This document shows, piece by piece, positions 53,187 through 62,979 of a stretch of 64,000 bases of DNA; the stretch's first letter is position 1; each line of letters begins with the position of its first letter. Position numbers and translations under genes: made by a program. The notes under the pieces are model-generated. The model was not told where the DNA came from. It did not search any database and saw only the letters and a list, made by a program, of their open reading frames with translations. This DNA comes from Hydrogenophaga taeniospiralis CCUG 15921 (GTDB lineage: Bacteria; Pseudomonadota; Gammaproteobacteria; Burkholderiales; Burkholderiaceae_C): positions 1 through 64,000 of the forward strand of contig NZ_BCWR01000009.1 in the NCBI RefSeq assembly GCF_001592305.1, given 5' to 3'.

Positions 53187-54649
53187 TTCAACAAGGCCTT
53201 TCCTTGTGCGGTCAGGCGGTATTGCTGCAGGCGGCTGTTGGGTTTGTCGGGCAGGGTAGGTTCGATCCACAACCGCTCCAAAGCCGGTCGCAGGTAGTTG
53301 GTTCGGAAGGTTGGGCGGTGCTTCAGCGCCAGTCGCTGCTGGATGACCGAAGGTGCCAGAGGCCCCTCGGCAAGGGTTTGCAACAGCCGCAACACTGGGT
53401 CGGTGACTGGGTCGGTGACTGGGTCGGTGACTGGGGCCTCGACTTGTTCGGTCACTTGTTCGCCAGCTCCCACCCCCTGCGCCTGGGGCCGCTGCACGCT
53501 GGCGGTGAACTGGTTGCCGCCGGCTTCGCTGATCAGCTCAATCTGGGGCCACTCGCCCAGCGCACGGGGGATGCCGCTGCCCATGCCCCGGTAGGGCAGC
53601 AGCCTAAAGGCGTGTTCGCTCAGTGTGGGGTTGCGGCGGTTGCTTTTGCCCCGACGGATATCTTCAATGCTCAGGCTGTCGGGCAGCGCGCCGGGGCTGA
53701 CGATGTCGATGCGGTCGCGAAACACCAGGATGCGGATGGACGCGCTGGTGAAGTAGTCGCGGTGCACCAGGGCGTTGACCAGCAGCTCTTGCAGGGCGAC
53801 TTCGGGCACTTCCAGGATGCCCGGTGAGTTGAAGCCCTGGTCGCCCTGCACGCGGCGAAGGTTGCGTTTGATGAAGGCCAGCGCCTCGGCGTATTGGGTG
53901 GGCAGGGTGCCGCTGAAGTCCTGGCTGTCCTGGTAGTGGCTGTCGGCAATGCTGTTGCCGAAGAAAGCCACGGCCTTGATGGTGAACGCAGGGCGCCAGC
54001 GCAGGGGGTTGCGGCCAAAGAGCATGAGGCCGGCCAGGGTGAGTTCATGACCATCGCCCAGCCCCAGGTTTTGCAACACGGCATCCAGCGGCAACCCGGC
54101 CAGCGCGGTGTCTGCGCTGTAGTACTGGGCCAGGTAGCGGCGAAAGGCGGGTTCGTCCAGATCGACGCTGGTGGTGCCCGTGACCGGCACCACATCGGCG
54201 TACACCAGGCCACCACTCTGGAACATGCGTTGCATTTCTTCGCGGGCGGTCACGTGGCGTTTGTCGGCGCCGTGTTTGACCCAGATGCGGCCTTGCTGGT
54301 CCAGGTAGGGTTTGGCCAGCCCGTTGGGCACGGTGACCACCATCACCAGCCCGGCGTGGGTTTGCACGTTTTGTGTGTGGGGGTGCAGGGGCGGGCGCAC
54401 ATGCTGGCTGCTGGCGTTGCTGAGCATCTGGTTGAGGCGGCGCAGCTCGGCCGGATCCAGCCCGGCCAGGCTGCCGTCGTCGTTGACGCCAATGAGCAGG
54501 GTGCCGCCGCCGCTGTTGGCAAAGGCGGCCAGCTCGGCGGCCAGGGCGTCGGGGCTGTTGAAGCTGCGTTTGAACTGCTGGCGGGAGTGTTCGCCCAGCG
54601 CCACACGCTCCAGCAGAGCAGCTTCGGTCAGGGGCGGTTGTTCACTCAT
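53183..54649 (-). CDS. AlbA_2-domain ATP-binding regulator in the restriction operon
   Basis: 488 residues. The N-terminal AlbA_2/Schlafen-like domain contains LGEHSRQQFKRS, LAAFANSGGGTLLIGVNDDG. The middle part has LQELLVNALVHRDYF and GMGSGIPRALGEW, an HATPase_c_4-type fold. A 12-base tandem repeat encodes VTDPVTDPVTDP at about residue 407, then a C-terminal winged-helix region. Such proteins are common in restriction and defence loci, where they are thought to regulate or sense nucleic acids. The start overlaps the hsdR stop by 8 bases. Confidence 0.82.
   Translation of the reverse strand: MSEQPPLTEAALLERVALGEHSRQQFKRSFNSPDALAAELAAFANSGGGTLLIGVNDDGSLAGLDPAELRRLNQMLSNASSQHVRPPLHPHTQNVQTHAGLVMVVTVPNGLAKPYLDQQGRIWVKHGADKRHVTAREEMQRMFQSGGLVYADVVPVTGTTSVDLDEPAFRRYLAQYYSADTALAGLPLDAVLQNLGLGDGHELTLAGLMLFGRNPLRWRPAFTIKAVAFFGNSIADSHYQDSQDFSGTLPTQYAEALAFIKRNLRRVQGDQGFNSPGILEVPEVALQELLVNALVHRDYFTSASIRILVFRDRIDIVSPGALPDSLSIEDIRRGKSNRRNPTLSEHAFRLLPYRGMGSGIPRALGEWPQIELISEAGGNQFTASVQRPQAQGVGAGEQVTEQVEAPVTDPVTDPVTDPVLRLLQTLAEGPLAPSVIQQRLALKHRPTFRTNYLRPALERLWIEPTLPDKPNSRLQQYRLTAQGKALLK
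53395..53430. repeat. 12-base tandem repeat (three copies) in the AlbA-type gene
   Basis: CTGGGTCGGTGA occurs three times in a row and a fourth partial copy follows. In the coding frame it adds Val-Thr-Asp-Pro units, so copy number could change without frameshift. Confidence 0.85.
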
Positions 54650-57600
54650 ACGCGCTCAAGCCCGAAATCTCGCGCCCCTGGGCGCGTTTGTTCAGCAGGG
54701 GCATCAGCTCGGCCATCAGCGCGGTCTCGGCTTGCGCCCGGGCCTTCCATCCCAGGTCCAGCGGGGCCATGAGGTCGCTTAAGCGCTCGCCGTCCAGGAT
54801 CAGGCGTTGCAGCGTGTTGTCCACAAAGGCTTGCAGGGCAGGGGCGGCCAGACTGTGCCGGGCGGCAATGGCGGCCAGTTCGGCGCCGTCCCGTTCCTTC
54901 TTGAAGCGGAGGTAGCCCTCGCGGATGGCGGTCTCGCTCAGGCCTTCGCCGGCCTTGAGGGTGTTGATGTAGGCGGCGATGTCGTCGCGCTCGTTCATGA
55001 ACTTGGCGTCGGCCGCGATGATGCCGATGAGCTGCTCGCGGCTCATCTTCAGCTTGCTGCCGTTGCCTTGCTGCGTGAAGCGAGACATCAGGCCCATGAT
55101 GTAGTCGTAGTCGATCACGGCGCTGGCGAACAGCACGAATTCAAAGTCGAGCTGGTCCACTTCGTCGGTGCCGGCTTGGTCGTCTGCGCCCTGCGCGCTC
55201 TTGCCTTGTTGTGCCTTGAGACGCTGGGCCGTGTCGAGGTACACGCCACGGAAGGCCTGCAGGTCTTCGCGCGGCAGGATGGCTTCGATGGCGGTGGCGT
55301 TGTCGGCGGTCAGGTCGGTGTACTGGTCGAGCTGGGTCTTGAGGCGCTGCACTTCCTTGAAGGCCTTGATGAAGGCGGCGCGGGCGTCGTCGCCCTTGAG
55401 CTGGGGCACGGCTTCGGGCGCGCAGGGCAGGCCCTGGGTCTGCATGAAGTCGGCCAGCTTGTGCACGGCAGCGTCGAGCTTTTCAATGACCACGGGCGCC
55501 TTGTCCACCAGCCAGATCTTGCGTTCTTCCTCGGTGGCGTTTTCGCCCGAGAACAGGGCGATGGACGCGTCCACGCTGTCTTGCTGCTGGCGGAAGTCGA
55601 GGATGTTGCCGTAGGGCTTGCTGCCGTTGAGCACGCGGTTGGTGCGCGAGAAGGCCTGAATCAGCCCGTGGTACTTGAGGTTCTTGTCCACGTACAGGGT
55701 GTTCAGGTACTTGCTGTCAAAACCGGTGAGCAGCATGTCCACCACGATGGTGATGTCGATCTTCTTGGCTGCCGGGTAGTCGGCGTTGGGCCACTGCTGG
55801 TCTTTGATGCGCTTTTGAACGTCCTGGTAGTACAGGTCGAACTCGCCGATGCTGTGGTTGCTGCCGTAGCGCGCGTTGTAGTCGGCCAGGATGGCTTTGA
55901 GCGCGGCCTTTTTGCCTTCGGGGTCTTCCTCGTTGTCGACCTTTTCCTGCTGCAGGTCTTGCTGCAGTTGCTTCACGTCGGGGTTGCCTTCGGCTGGGGG
56001 CGAGAACACGCAGGCGATGTTCAGCGGCTGGAAGGACGGGGCGGCCGCCTGTTTCACCTTTTGCAGTTCATCGAACAGGCCGTGGTATTCGATGGCGTCG
56101 TTGATGCTGGCGGTGGCCAGCACGGCGTTGAAGCGGCGGCCGGCGGTGGCGGTGTCGTGTTTGGCCAGGATGGCTTCGACCACGGCTTTTTTGGCCAGCG
56201 GTTCGCCGGGCTTGGGCGGGTTCTTTCCTTCCGGCTTGTAGTAGTCCACGTGGAAGCGCAGCACGTTGGTGTCTTCAATCGCGTGGGTGATGGTGTAGGC
56301 GTGTAGTTCCTTCTGGAACAGGTCTTTGGTGGTCTTGAACTGGCCTTCTTCGCCTTCGAACTGTTTGGCGGTGGCGTTCTTCTCGAAGATGGGCGTGCCG
56401 GTGAAGCCGAAGAGTTGGGCCTTGGGGAAGAAGGTCTTGATGGCCTCGTGGTTGTCGCCAAACTGCGAGCGGTGGCATTCGTCGAAGATGAAGACGATGC
56501 GTTTGTCGCTCAGCGGTTCGAGCTGTTCCTTGTAGGTCTTGAGGTCGCTCTTTTTGCGTTGCTTGTTGCGCTTGCTGTTTTCGTCCAGCGCCAGGCCCAG
56601 CTTCTGGATGGTGGTGACGATGACCTTGTCGGCGTAGTCGCTTGAGAGCAGGCGGCGCACCAGCGTGCCGGTGTTGGTGTTCTCTTCGACGCAGCCTTCC
56701 TGGAAGCGGTTGAATTCTTCGCGGGTCTGGCGATCCAGGTCTTTGCGGTCCACCACGAACAAACACTTTTCGATGTCGGGGTTGTCCTTGAGCAGGGTGG
56801 AGGCTTTGAAGGACGTGAGCGTCTTGCCGCTGCCGGTGGTGTGCCAGATGTAGCCGTTGCCGCAGTCCTGGTGGATGCAGTCCACGATGGCCTTGACGGC
56901 GTACACCTGATAGGGCCGCATCATCAACAGCTTCTGTTCGCTGGCCACCAGCACCATGTAGCGGCTGATGGCCTGGCCCAGCGTGCACTTGGGCAGGAAG
57001 GTCTCGGCAAAGTGGTCGAGGTGGGTGATCTTCTTGTTGGCCTCGTCGGCAAACTGGTAGATGGGCAGGAAGCGCTCGTCGGCGTTGAAGGCGAAGTGAC
57101 GGGCGTTGTTGTTGGCGAAGTACCAGGTGTCGGTGCGGTTGCTGACGATGAACAGCTGCAGGAAGCACAGCAGCGTCTTGCTGTAGCCGTTGCCGGGATC
57201 GTTCTTGTAGTCGACGATCTGCTCCATGGCACGGCGCGGGCTGATACCCAGCGTCTTGAGCTCGATCTGCACGCAGGGCACGCCGTTGATGAGGATGAGA
57301 ACGTCGTAGCGGTGGTGGCTGTAGTCGGTGTTGATGCGCAGCTGGTGAATGACCTCGAAGCTGTTCTTGCACCAGTCTTTGATGTTGACCAGCGTGTAGT
57401 TCAGCGGGGTGCCGTCGTCGCGGGTGAAGGTTTCGCGCTCTCGCAGCTTCCGCGACGCGGTGAAGACATCGGGGGTAACGATCTCGTCCAGCAGGCGGGT
57501 GAATTCACCGTCCGACAAGTTGACGCGGTTCAGGGCTTCGAACTTCTCGCGAAAGTTCCTTTCCAGTGCAGCGCGGTCGCGAATGTCTGCGCGGTATTCG

Positions 57601-57710
57601 TACTTCAGGTTCTGAAGCTTGCCGATGAAGCCGTATTCGATCTGATCCTCTTTGACGGTCCGCGGCGGTGTTCCGCTCGGCTGGTCGTAGGTGGACGTGT
57701 TCGTGGGCAT
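54642..57710 (-). CDS. hsdR: Type I restriction endonuclease subunit
   Basis: 1022 residues from ATG 57710. The N-terminal nuclease has the acidic/Lys pattern in RYDVLILINGVPCVQIELKTLG. The helicase/translocase has Walker A HTTGSGKTLTSFKA, DECH box IFDECHRSQFGD and FTGTPIF motif III. The C-terminal helical domain contacts HsdM. It cleaves unmodified DNA after ATP-driven translocation. It is first in the minus-strand operon and is separated from divergent urtA by 204 bases. Confidence 0.96.
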   Translation of the reverse strand: MPTNTSTYDQPSGTPPRTVKEDQIEYGFIGKLQNLKYEYRADIRDRAALERNFREKFEALNRVNLSDGEFTRLLDEIVTPDVFTASRKLRERETFTRDDGTPLNYTLVNIKDWCKNSFEVIHQLRINTDYSHHRYDVLILINGVPCVQIELKTLGISPRRAMEQIVDYKNDPGNGYSKTLLCFLQLFIVSNRTDTWYFANNNARHFAFNADERFLPIYQFADEANKKITHLDHFAETFLPKCTLGQAISRYMVLVASEQKLLMMRPYQVYAVKAIVDCIHQDCGNGYIWHTTGSGKTLTSFKASTLLKDNPDIEKCLFVVDRKDLDRQTREEFNRFQEGCVEENTNTGTLVRRLLSSDYADKVIVTTIQKLGLALDENSKRNKQRKKSDLKTYKEQLEPLSDKRIVFIFDECHRSQFGDNHEAIKTFFPKAQLFGFTGTPIFEKNATAKQFEGEEGQFKTTKDLFQKELHAYTITHAIEDTNVLRFHVDYYKPEGKNPPKPGEPLAKKAVVEAILAKHDTATAGRRFNAVLATASINDAIEYHGLFDELQKVKQAAAPSFQPLNIACVFSPPAEGNPDVKQLQQDLQQEKVDNEEDPEGKKAALKAILADYNARYGSNHSIGEFDLYYQDVQKRIKDQQWPNADYPAAKKIDITIVVDMLLTGFDSKYLNTLYVDKNLKYHGLIQAFSRTNRVLNGSKPYGNILDFRQQQDSVDASIALFSGENATEEERKIWLVDKAPVVIEKLDAAVHKLADFMQTQGLPCAPEAVPQLKGDDARAAFIKAFKEVQRLKTQLDQYTDLTADNATAIEAILPREDLQAFRGVYLDTAQRLKAQQGKSAQGADDQAGTDEVDQLDFEFVLFASAVIDYDYIMGLMSRFTQQGNGSKLKMSREQLIGIIAADAKFMNERDDIAAYINTLKAGEGLSETAIREGYLRFKKERDGAELAAIAARHSLAAPALQAFVDNTLQRLILDGERLSDLMAPLDLGWKARAQAETALMAELMPLLNKRAQGREISGLSAYE

Positions 57711-57914
57711 GGATGGGTGAATGGAGCTCTGTCCAAAAGGAAGTTGACCGAGATTGTGACCGGTCGGCGTTCCGGCATACGCCACCCGGCGTACAGACGT
57801 TCCCCAGGGCCTTCCCTAGCATCCAGTTGTCCGCTGTGAACCGCCCGGAAACGGGTGGTCGGCGGCCAGAGTCACCCCACCAACGGATGTTTTTTTGAAC
57901 CCTGGAGAAGCGCC

Positions 57915-59180
57915 ATGATGCAACGTCGATTCACCCTCAAAGCCCTGACGGTCGCCACCGCCCTGGGCGCTTTCGGCCTCTCGGCCCACGCTGCCGACAC
58001 CATCAAGGTCGGTGTGCTTCACAGCCTGTCGGGCACGATGGCCATTTCGGAAACCGTGCTGAAAGACGTGGCCCTGATGGCCATCGACGAGATCAACGCC
58101 AAGGGCGGCGTGCTCGGCAAGAAGCTCGAACCCGTGGTGGTCGACCCCGCTTCCAACTGGCCGCTGTTCGCCGAGAAGGCCAAGCAGCTGATCGATCAGG
58201 ACAAGGTGGCCGCCGTGTTCGGCTGCTGGACCTCGGTCTCGCGCAAGTCGGTGCTGCCGGTGTTTGAAGAGAAGAACTCGCTGTTGTTCTACCCGGTGCA
58301 GTACGAAGGTGAAGAGCTGAGCAAGAACGTGTTCTACACCGGTGCCGCGCCCAACCAGCAGGCCATTCCCGCGGTCGAATACCTGATGAGCAAGGACGGC
58401 GGCTCGGCCAAGCGCTGGGTGCTGCTGGGCACCGACTACGTCTACCCCCGCACCACCAACAAGATCCTGCGCGCCTTCCTGAAAGCCAAGGGCGTGAAGG
58501 AAGAAGACATCATGGAGGAGTACACCCCCTTCGGTCACTCCGACTACCAGACCATCATCGCCAACATCAAGAAGTTCGCCGCTGCGGGCAAGAAGACGGC
58601 TGTGGTCTCCACCATCAACGGCGACTCCAACGTGCCGTTCTACAAGGAACTGGGCAACGCCGGTCTGTCGGCCAAGGACGTTCCGGTGGTCGCCTTCTCG
58701 GTGGGTGAAGAAGAGCTGCGTGGTGTCGACACCAAGCCGCTGGTGGGCCACCTGGCCGCCTGGAACTACTTCATGAGCGTGAAGAACCCGACCAACGCCG
58801 AGTTCACCAAGAAGTGGGCCGCCTACGCCAAGGCCAAGGGCATCGCTGGTCACAAGGACAAGCCGCTGACCAACGACCCGATGGAAGCCACCTACATCGG
58901 CATCAACATGTGGGCACAGGCGGTCGAGAAGGCCAAGAGCACCGACACCGACAAGGTGATCGCCGCCATGGCCGGCCAGACCTTCAAGGCCCCGGGTGGC
59001 TTCACGTCCACCATGGACAAGGAAAACCACCACCTGCACAAGCCGGTGTTCATCGGCGAGGTGAAGGCCGACGGCCAGTTCAACGTGGTCTGGAAGACGC
59101 CGGGCCCGGTGGTCGCCGATCCGTGGAGCGACTACATCGCCGAGAACAAGGGCAAGAAGAACATGCCCATGGTGAAGTAA
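57915..59180 (+). CDS. urtA: Urea ABC transporter substrate-binding protein
   Basis: 421 residues from ATG 57915, with GGAGAAG upstream. The signal peptide MMQRRFTLKALTVATALGAF ends near SAHA-ADTIK. The mature part, IKVGVLHSLSGTMAISETVLKDVALMAIDEIN, with VFGCWTSVSRKSVLPVFEE, is characteristic of UrtA rather than general branched-chain amino acid binding proteins. It captures urea in the periplasm for UrtBCDE. A hairpin repeat separates it from urtB, as often seen after highly expressed binding-protein genes. Confidence 0.94.
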   Translation: MMQRRFTLKALTVATALGAFGLSAHAADTIKVGVLHSLSGTMAISETVLKDVALMAIDEINAKGGVLGKKLEPVVVDPASNWPLFAEKAKQLIDQDKVAAVFGCWTSVSRKSVLPVFEEKNSLLFYPVQYEGEELSKNVFYTGAAPNQQAIPAVEYLMSKDGGSAKRWVLLGTDYVYPRTTNKILRAFLKAKGVKEEDIMEEYTPFGHSDYQTIIANIKKFAAAGKKTAVVSTINGDSNVPFYKELGNAGLSAKDVPVVAFSVGEEELRGVDTKPLVGHLAAWNYFMSVKNPTNAEFTKKWAAYAKAKGIAGHKDKPLTNDPMEATYIGINMWAQAVEKAKSTDTDKVIAAMAGQTFKAPGGFTSTMDKENHHLHKPVFIGEVKADGQFNVVWKTPGPVVADPWSDYIAENKGKKNMPMVK

Positions 59181-59186
59181 ATAAGC

Positions 59187-59278
59187 ACCCCCCGCGCGCC
59201 TTCGGCGCTCCCCCCTCTCTCGCCTTCGGCGGGAGGGGGGCGACACCTTGGGCCGGCGGAGCCGGACCCTCGGTGTCC
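59187..59278. repeat. GC-rich triple-hairpin repeat between urtA and urtB (variant B)
   Basis: Hairpins GCGCC-TTC-GGCGC, a long CCCCCC...GGGGGG arm enclosing CGCC-TTC-GGCG, and CCGGC-GGA-GCCGG match the layout at 10428. Placed after the binding-protein gene, it may protect the urtA mRNA 3' end or dampen downstream transcription. Confidence 0.75.
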
Positions 59279-59359
59279 CTGGGTTGGGGCTTGGTTGGCG
59301 TTGGCCTTGAGGGTCTGTTGGCGCACTGTGCTTGGCTTGGTATTGGTTGAGGAAATTTC

Positions 59360-60961
59360 ATGAAGATTCATTGGCTCCGGCTTCTGGGGCTGGGGTTGGC
59401 GCTGTGGATGGGCGCGGGTGCGGCCCAGGCGCTCACACCGGCTGACGCGCTGGCACTGGTGGCGGGTGAGACGGACGACCGCATCACCACCCTGAACCGC
59501 CTGGCCACCGCGGCCGACGAGCGGGCCTCGGTGCTGATACAGGCCATGGCGGACGAGTCCGTGCGCGTGGTGGGCGAGCGGGTGCTTATCGTGCAGGGCG
59601 ACGGTGCGCTCGACGCCGTGACCGGCGAGCGCGTGGCCGCCGTGCCCGAAGAGGCCGAAGACGTGATGATCAACAACCGCCTGCGCAGCGCCATGGAGAC
59701 GGCGCTGGCGGGCATGCAGCTGGTGGGGGCCGATGCCGCGCGCCAGCGCGAAGCCGCCAGCAGCCTGCAGCGCAACGCTTTTGACGAACCCGATGCCTCG
59801 CAGCTGCCCCTGATCGACAAGGCGCTGGCCGCCGACATCGACCCGCAGGCGCGCCAGACGCTGGAGCTGGCGCGGGCCGCCGTGCTGCTCGCCAGCGAAG
59901 ACGAAGCGCAGCGCCTGCAGGCGGCGCAAAAGCTCGGCGAGGCGCGCCAGGCCATCGTGCGCCCGTTGCTGCTGCAGCGGCTGGAAACGGAGGAGAGCGC
60001 GCCGGTGCAGGGTGCGCTGAAGGCCTCGCTGGCCGCGCTGGACCGCTCGCTGGCCATCAGCAGCGCGCTGGGCCAGGCCTTCACCGGCGTCAGCCTGGGC
60101 AGCATCCTGTTGCTGGCCGCGCTGGGCCTGGCCATCACCTACGGTCTCATGGGCGTGATCAACATGGCCCACGGCGAGCTGATCATGATCGGTGCCTACG
60201 CCACCTGGCTGGTGCAGTCGTTCTTCCGCGAGGCGCTGCCCCAGTGGTTCGACTGGTACCTGCTGGTGGCCATGCCGCTGGCCTTCATCGCTTCGGCCCT
60301 GGTGGGCGCGGCGATGGAGCGCACGGTGATCCGCTTTCTCTACGGCCGCCCACTGGAAACGCTGCTGGCCACCTGGGGCATTTCGCTGGTGCTGATGCAG
60401 GGCGTGCGTAGCCTGTTCGGCGCGCAGAACGTGGGCGTGGAAAACCCGAGCTGGATGAGCGGCGGCGTCACCCTCATGGGCAACCTCAGCCTGCCCTGGA
60501 ACCGCATCATCATCATCGGCTTCGCGGTGGCGGTGCTGGTGGGCGTGACGCTGCTGATCGGCAAGACGCGCCTGGGCCTGTTCGTGCGCGGCGTCACGCA
60601 GAACCGGCCGATCGCCTCGTGCATGGGCGTGAACACCGCACGCATCGACACCTACGCGTTTGCGCTGGGCTCGGGGATCGCCGGGCTGGCGGGCTGCGCG
60701 CTCAGCCAGATCGGCAACGTCGGCCCCGACCTGGGCCAGAACTACATCGTGGACTCGTTCATGGTGGTGGTGCTTGGTGGCGTGGGCCAGATCGCGGGCA
60801 CGGTGTACGCCGCGCTGGGCCTCGGCATCCTCAACAAGTTCCTCGAAGGCTGGGCGGGCGCCGTGCTGGCCAAGATCGCGGTGCTGGTCTTCATCATCGT
60901 CTTCATCCAGAAGAGGCCGCAGGGCATCTTCGCCATGAAGGGCCGGAGCGCCGAAGCATGA
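59360..60961 (+). CDS. urtB: Urea ABC transporter permease UrtB
   Basis: 533 residues. After a signal-type helix there is a long helical, Ala/Gln-rich periplasmic region (about 25-225) typical of UrtB and absent from LivH. The permease part follows from about 230, with GLAITYGLMGVINMAHGELIMIGAY and VLGGVGQIAGTVYAALGLGIL. The stop overlaps the urtC start (ATGA). Forms the urea channel with UrtC in the inner membrane. Confidence 0.94.
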   Translation: MKIHWLRLLGLGLALWMGAGAAQALTPADALALVAGETDDRITTLNRLATAADERASVLIQAMADESVRVVGERVLIVQGDGALDAVTGERVAAVPEEAEDVMINNRLRSAMETALAGMQLVGADAARQREAASSLQRNAFDEPDASQLPLIDKALAADIDPQARQTLELARAAVLLASEDEAQRLQAAQKLGEARQAIVRPLLLQRLETEESAPVQGALKASLAALDRSLAISSALGQAFTGVSLGSILLLAALGLAITYGLMGVINMAHGELIMIGAYATWLVQSFFREALPQWFDWYLLVAMPLAFIASALVGAAMERTVIRFLYGRPLETLLATWGISLVLMQGVRSLFGAQNVGVENPSWMSGGVTLMGNLSLPWNRIIIIGFAVAVLVGVTLLIGKTRLGLFVRGVTQNRPIASCMGVNTARIDTYAFALGSGIAGLAGCALSQIGNVGPDLGQNYIVDSFMVVVLGGVGQIAGTVYAALGLGILNKFLEGWAGAVLAKIAVLVFIIVFIQKRPQGIFAMKGRSAEA

Positions 60962-62088
60962 CCAACATGTCCACACCTCCCGTTCCTGCATCCGTGACGT
61001 TGCCGCAAGCCGGCCCGCTGCTCACCCGCGCCGGCTGGAGCGCCTTCATCGTGGCCCTGCTGGTGGTCTGCGCCGTGGCGCCGCTGCTCAACCTGTTCGT
61101 GCCGGCCGACAGCGCCTTCCACCTTTCCGACTACATGGTCGGCCTGTTGGGCAAGATCATGTGTTACGCCATCTGCGCGCTGGCCATGGATTTGATCTGG
61201 GGCTACACCGGCATCCTGTCGCTGGGCCATGGCCTGTTCTTCGCGCTCGGCGGCTACGTGATGGGCATGTACCTGATGCGCCAGATCGGCACCGACGGCA
61301 ACTACAAAAGCGAGCTGCCCGACTTCATGGTCTTCCTGGACTGGAAGGAGCTGCCTTGGCACTGGGCGCTCTCCGACAGCTTCATCGCCACGCTGCTGCT
61401 GATCGTGCTCGTGCCCGGTCTGGTGGCCTTCGTGTTCGGCTACTTCGCCTTCCGCTCGCGCATCAAGGGCGTGTATTTCTCCATCATCACGCAGGCGCTC
61501 ACCTTCGCCGCGCTGCTGCTGTTCTTCCGCAACGAAACCGGGCTGGGCGGCAACAACGGCTTCACCGATTTCAAGCGCATCCTGGGGCTTCCGATCGCGA
61601 CGCAGAACATGCGCATGACGCTGTTCGTGTTGACCGGCTTCACGCTGCTGGGCTTCTTCCTCTGGGCGCGCTGGCTGGTGGGCAGCAAGTTCGGCCGTGT
61701 GCTGCAGGCGGTGCGCGACGCCGAGAGCCGTGTCATGTTCTGCGGCTACAACCCGCTGCCCTACAAGCTCACCATCTGGACGATCTCGGCCGTGATGTGC
61801 GGCGTGGCCGGTGCGCTGTACGTGCCGCAGGTCGGCATCATCAACCCGGGCGAGATGAGCACCGCCGCCAGCATCGAGATCGCGGTGTGGACGGCGGTGG
61901 GTGGCCGCGCCACGCTGGTCGGCCCCATCCTCGGCGCCTTCATCGTCAACGGCGCCAAGAGCTGGCTCACCGTGAGCTTCCCCGAATACTGGCTGTACTT
62001 CCTGGGCGCGTTGTTCATCGCGGTCACGCTGTGGATGCCGCAGGGCGTGGTGGGGCTGGTGAAGAAAATCCGTGGAGCGAAAGCATGA
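60958..62088 (+). CDS. urtC: Urea ABC transporter permease UrtC
   Basis: 376 residues from ATG 60958, overlapping urtB by 4 bases. LivM-type permease with about nine membrane helices; signatures AMDLIWGYTGILSLGHGLFFALGGYVMGMYL, RSRIKGVYFSIITQALTFAALLLF and WTAVGGRATLVGPILGAFIV. Inner-membrane partner of UrtB. Its stop overlaps the urtD start by 4 bases. Confidence 0.94.
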   Translation: MTNMSTPPVPASVTLPQAGPLLTRAGWSAFIVALLVVCAVAPLLNLFVPADSAFHLSDYMVGLLGKIMCYAICALAMDLIWGYTGILSLGHGLFFALGGYVMGMYLMRQIGTDGNYKSELPDFMVFLDWKELPWHWALSDSFIATLLLIVLVPGLVAFVFGYFAFRSRIKGVYFSIITQALTFAALLLFFRNETGLGGNNGFTDFKRILGLPIATQNMRMTLFVLTGFTLLGFFLWARWLVGSKFGRVLQAVRDAESRVMFCGYNPLPYKLTIWTISAVMCGVAGALYVPQVGIINPGEMSTAASIEIAVWTAVGGRATLVGPILGAFIVNGAKSWLTVSFPEYWLYFLGALFIAVTLWMPQGVVGLVKKIRGAKA

Positions 62089-62960
62089 CGCCCGACCTGA
62101 TGGAAGAAGGCGCGCAGCGCTTTGAAAAACTGCAGACCGCGAGCGTGCTGGGCCGGACCGAGTCCGGTGGTCGCGCCGCCGCCTACGGTCGCCTCCACAC
62201 GCCCGGCGAGGTCGACACCACGCACGGCCGCATCCTGTATCTGGAAGACGTGCACGTGAGCTTCGACGGCTTCAAGGCCATCAATGGCCTGAGCCTGGAC
62301 ATCGCGCCCGGCGAGCTGCGCTGCGTCATCGGCCCCAACGGCGCGGGCAAGACCACGATGATGGACATCATCACCGGCAAGACCCGGCCCGACAAAGGCC
62401 AGGTGTTCTTCGGCAGCACCATCGACCTGCTGCGCCACCGCGAGGCCGAGATCGCCGCCATGGGCATCGGCCGCAAGTTCCAGAAGCCCACGGTGTTCGA
62501 GCAGCTCAGCGTGTACGAGAACCTGGAGCTCGCGCTGGCGACCGACAAGCGCGTGCGCCACAGCATGGTGTTCCGCCCCACGGGCGAAGAGAAAGACCGT
62601 CTCGGTGAGGTGCTGACCACCATCCACCTCGCCGACAGCGCGGCGCGCCAGGCAGGCAACCTGAGCCACGGCCAGAAGCAGTGGCTGGAGATCGGGATGC
62701 TGCTGATGCAGGACCCGAAACTGCTGCTGCTCGATGAACCCGTGGCCGGCATGACGGACGAAGAAACCGAGCGCACGGCGCAGCTGTTCCTGACGCTCAA
62801 GGGCAAACACTCGCTGATGGTGGTGGAGCACGACATGGGCTTCATCCGCACCATTTCCGAGAAGGTCACGGTGCTGTGTGATGGGGCCGTGCTGGCCGAG
62901 GGAACGCTCGACGAGGTGCAGGCCGACGAGCGTGTGATCGAAGTCTATTTGGGCCGCTGA
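62085..62960 (+). CDS. urtD: Urea ABC transporter ATPase UrtD
   Basis: 291 residues. Walker A IGPNGAGKTTMMDIITG, signature LSHGQKQWLEIGMLL, Walker B LLLLDEPVAGMTDEE and switch His in VVEHDMGFI. The N-terminal about 45 residues before the ABC domain are longer than in LivG-type ATPases, as is common in UrtD. It powers urea import with UrtE on the cytoplasmic side. Confidence 0.94.
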   Translation: MTPDLMEEGAQRFEKLQTASVLGRTESGGRAAAYGRLHTPGEVDTTHGRILYLEDVHVSFDGFKAINGLSLDIAPGELRCVIGPNGAGKTTMMDIITGKTRPDKGQVFFGSTIDLLRHREAEIAAMGIGRKFQKPTVFEQLSVYENLELALATDKRVRHSMVFRPTGEEKDRLGEVLTTIHLADSAARQAGNLSHGQKQWLEIGMLLMQDPKLLLLDEPVAGMTDEETERTAQLFLTLKGKHSLMVVEHDMGFIRTISEKVTVLCDGAVLAEGTLDEVQADERVIEVYLGR

Positions 62961-62979
62961 GCCGCCTACGGGAAACACC

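Noticed and set aside
53395-53430. CRISPR or iteron array
   Set aside because: Short in-frame 12-base repeats within a coding gene; they encode a VTDP linker.
57841-57900. Terminator or attenuator upstream of urtA (GGGTG...CACCC followed by a T-run)
   Set aside because: The T-run begins about 15 bases after the weak hairpin, too far for an intrinsic terminator.
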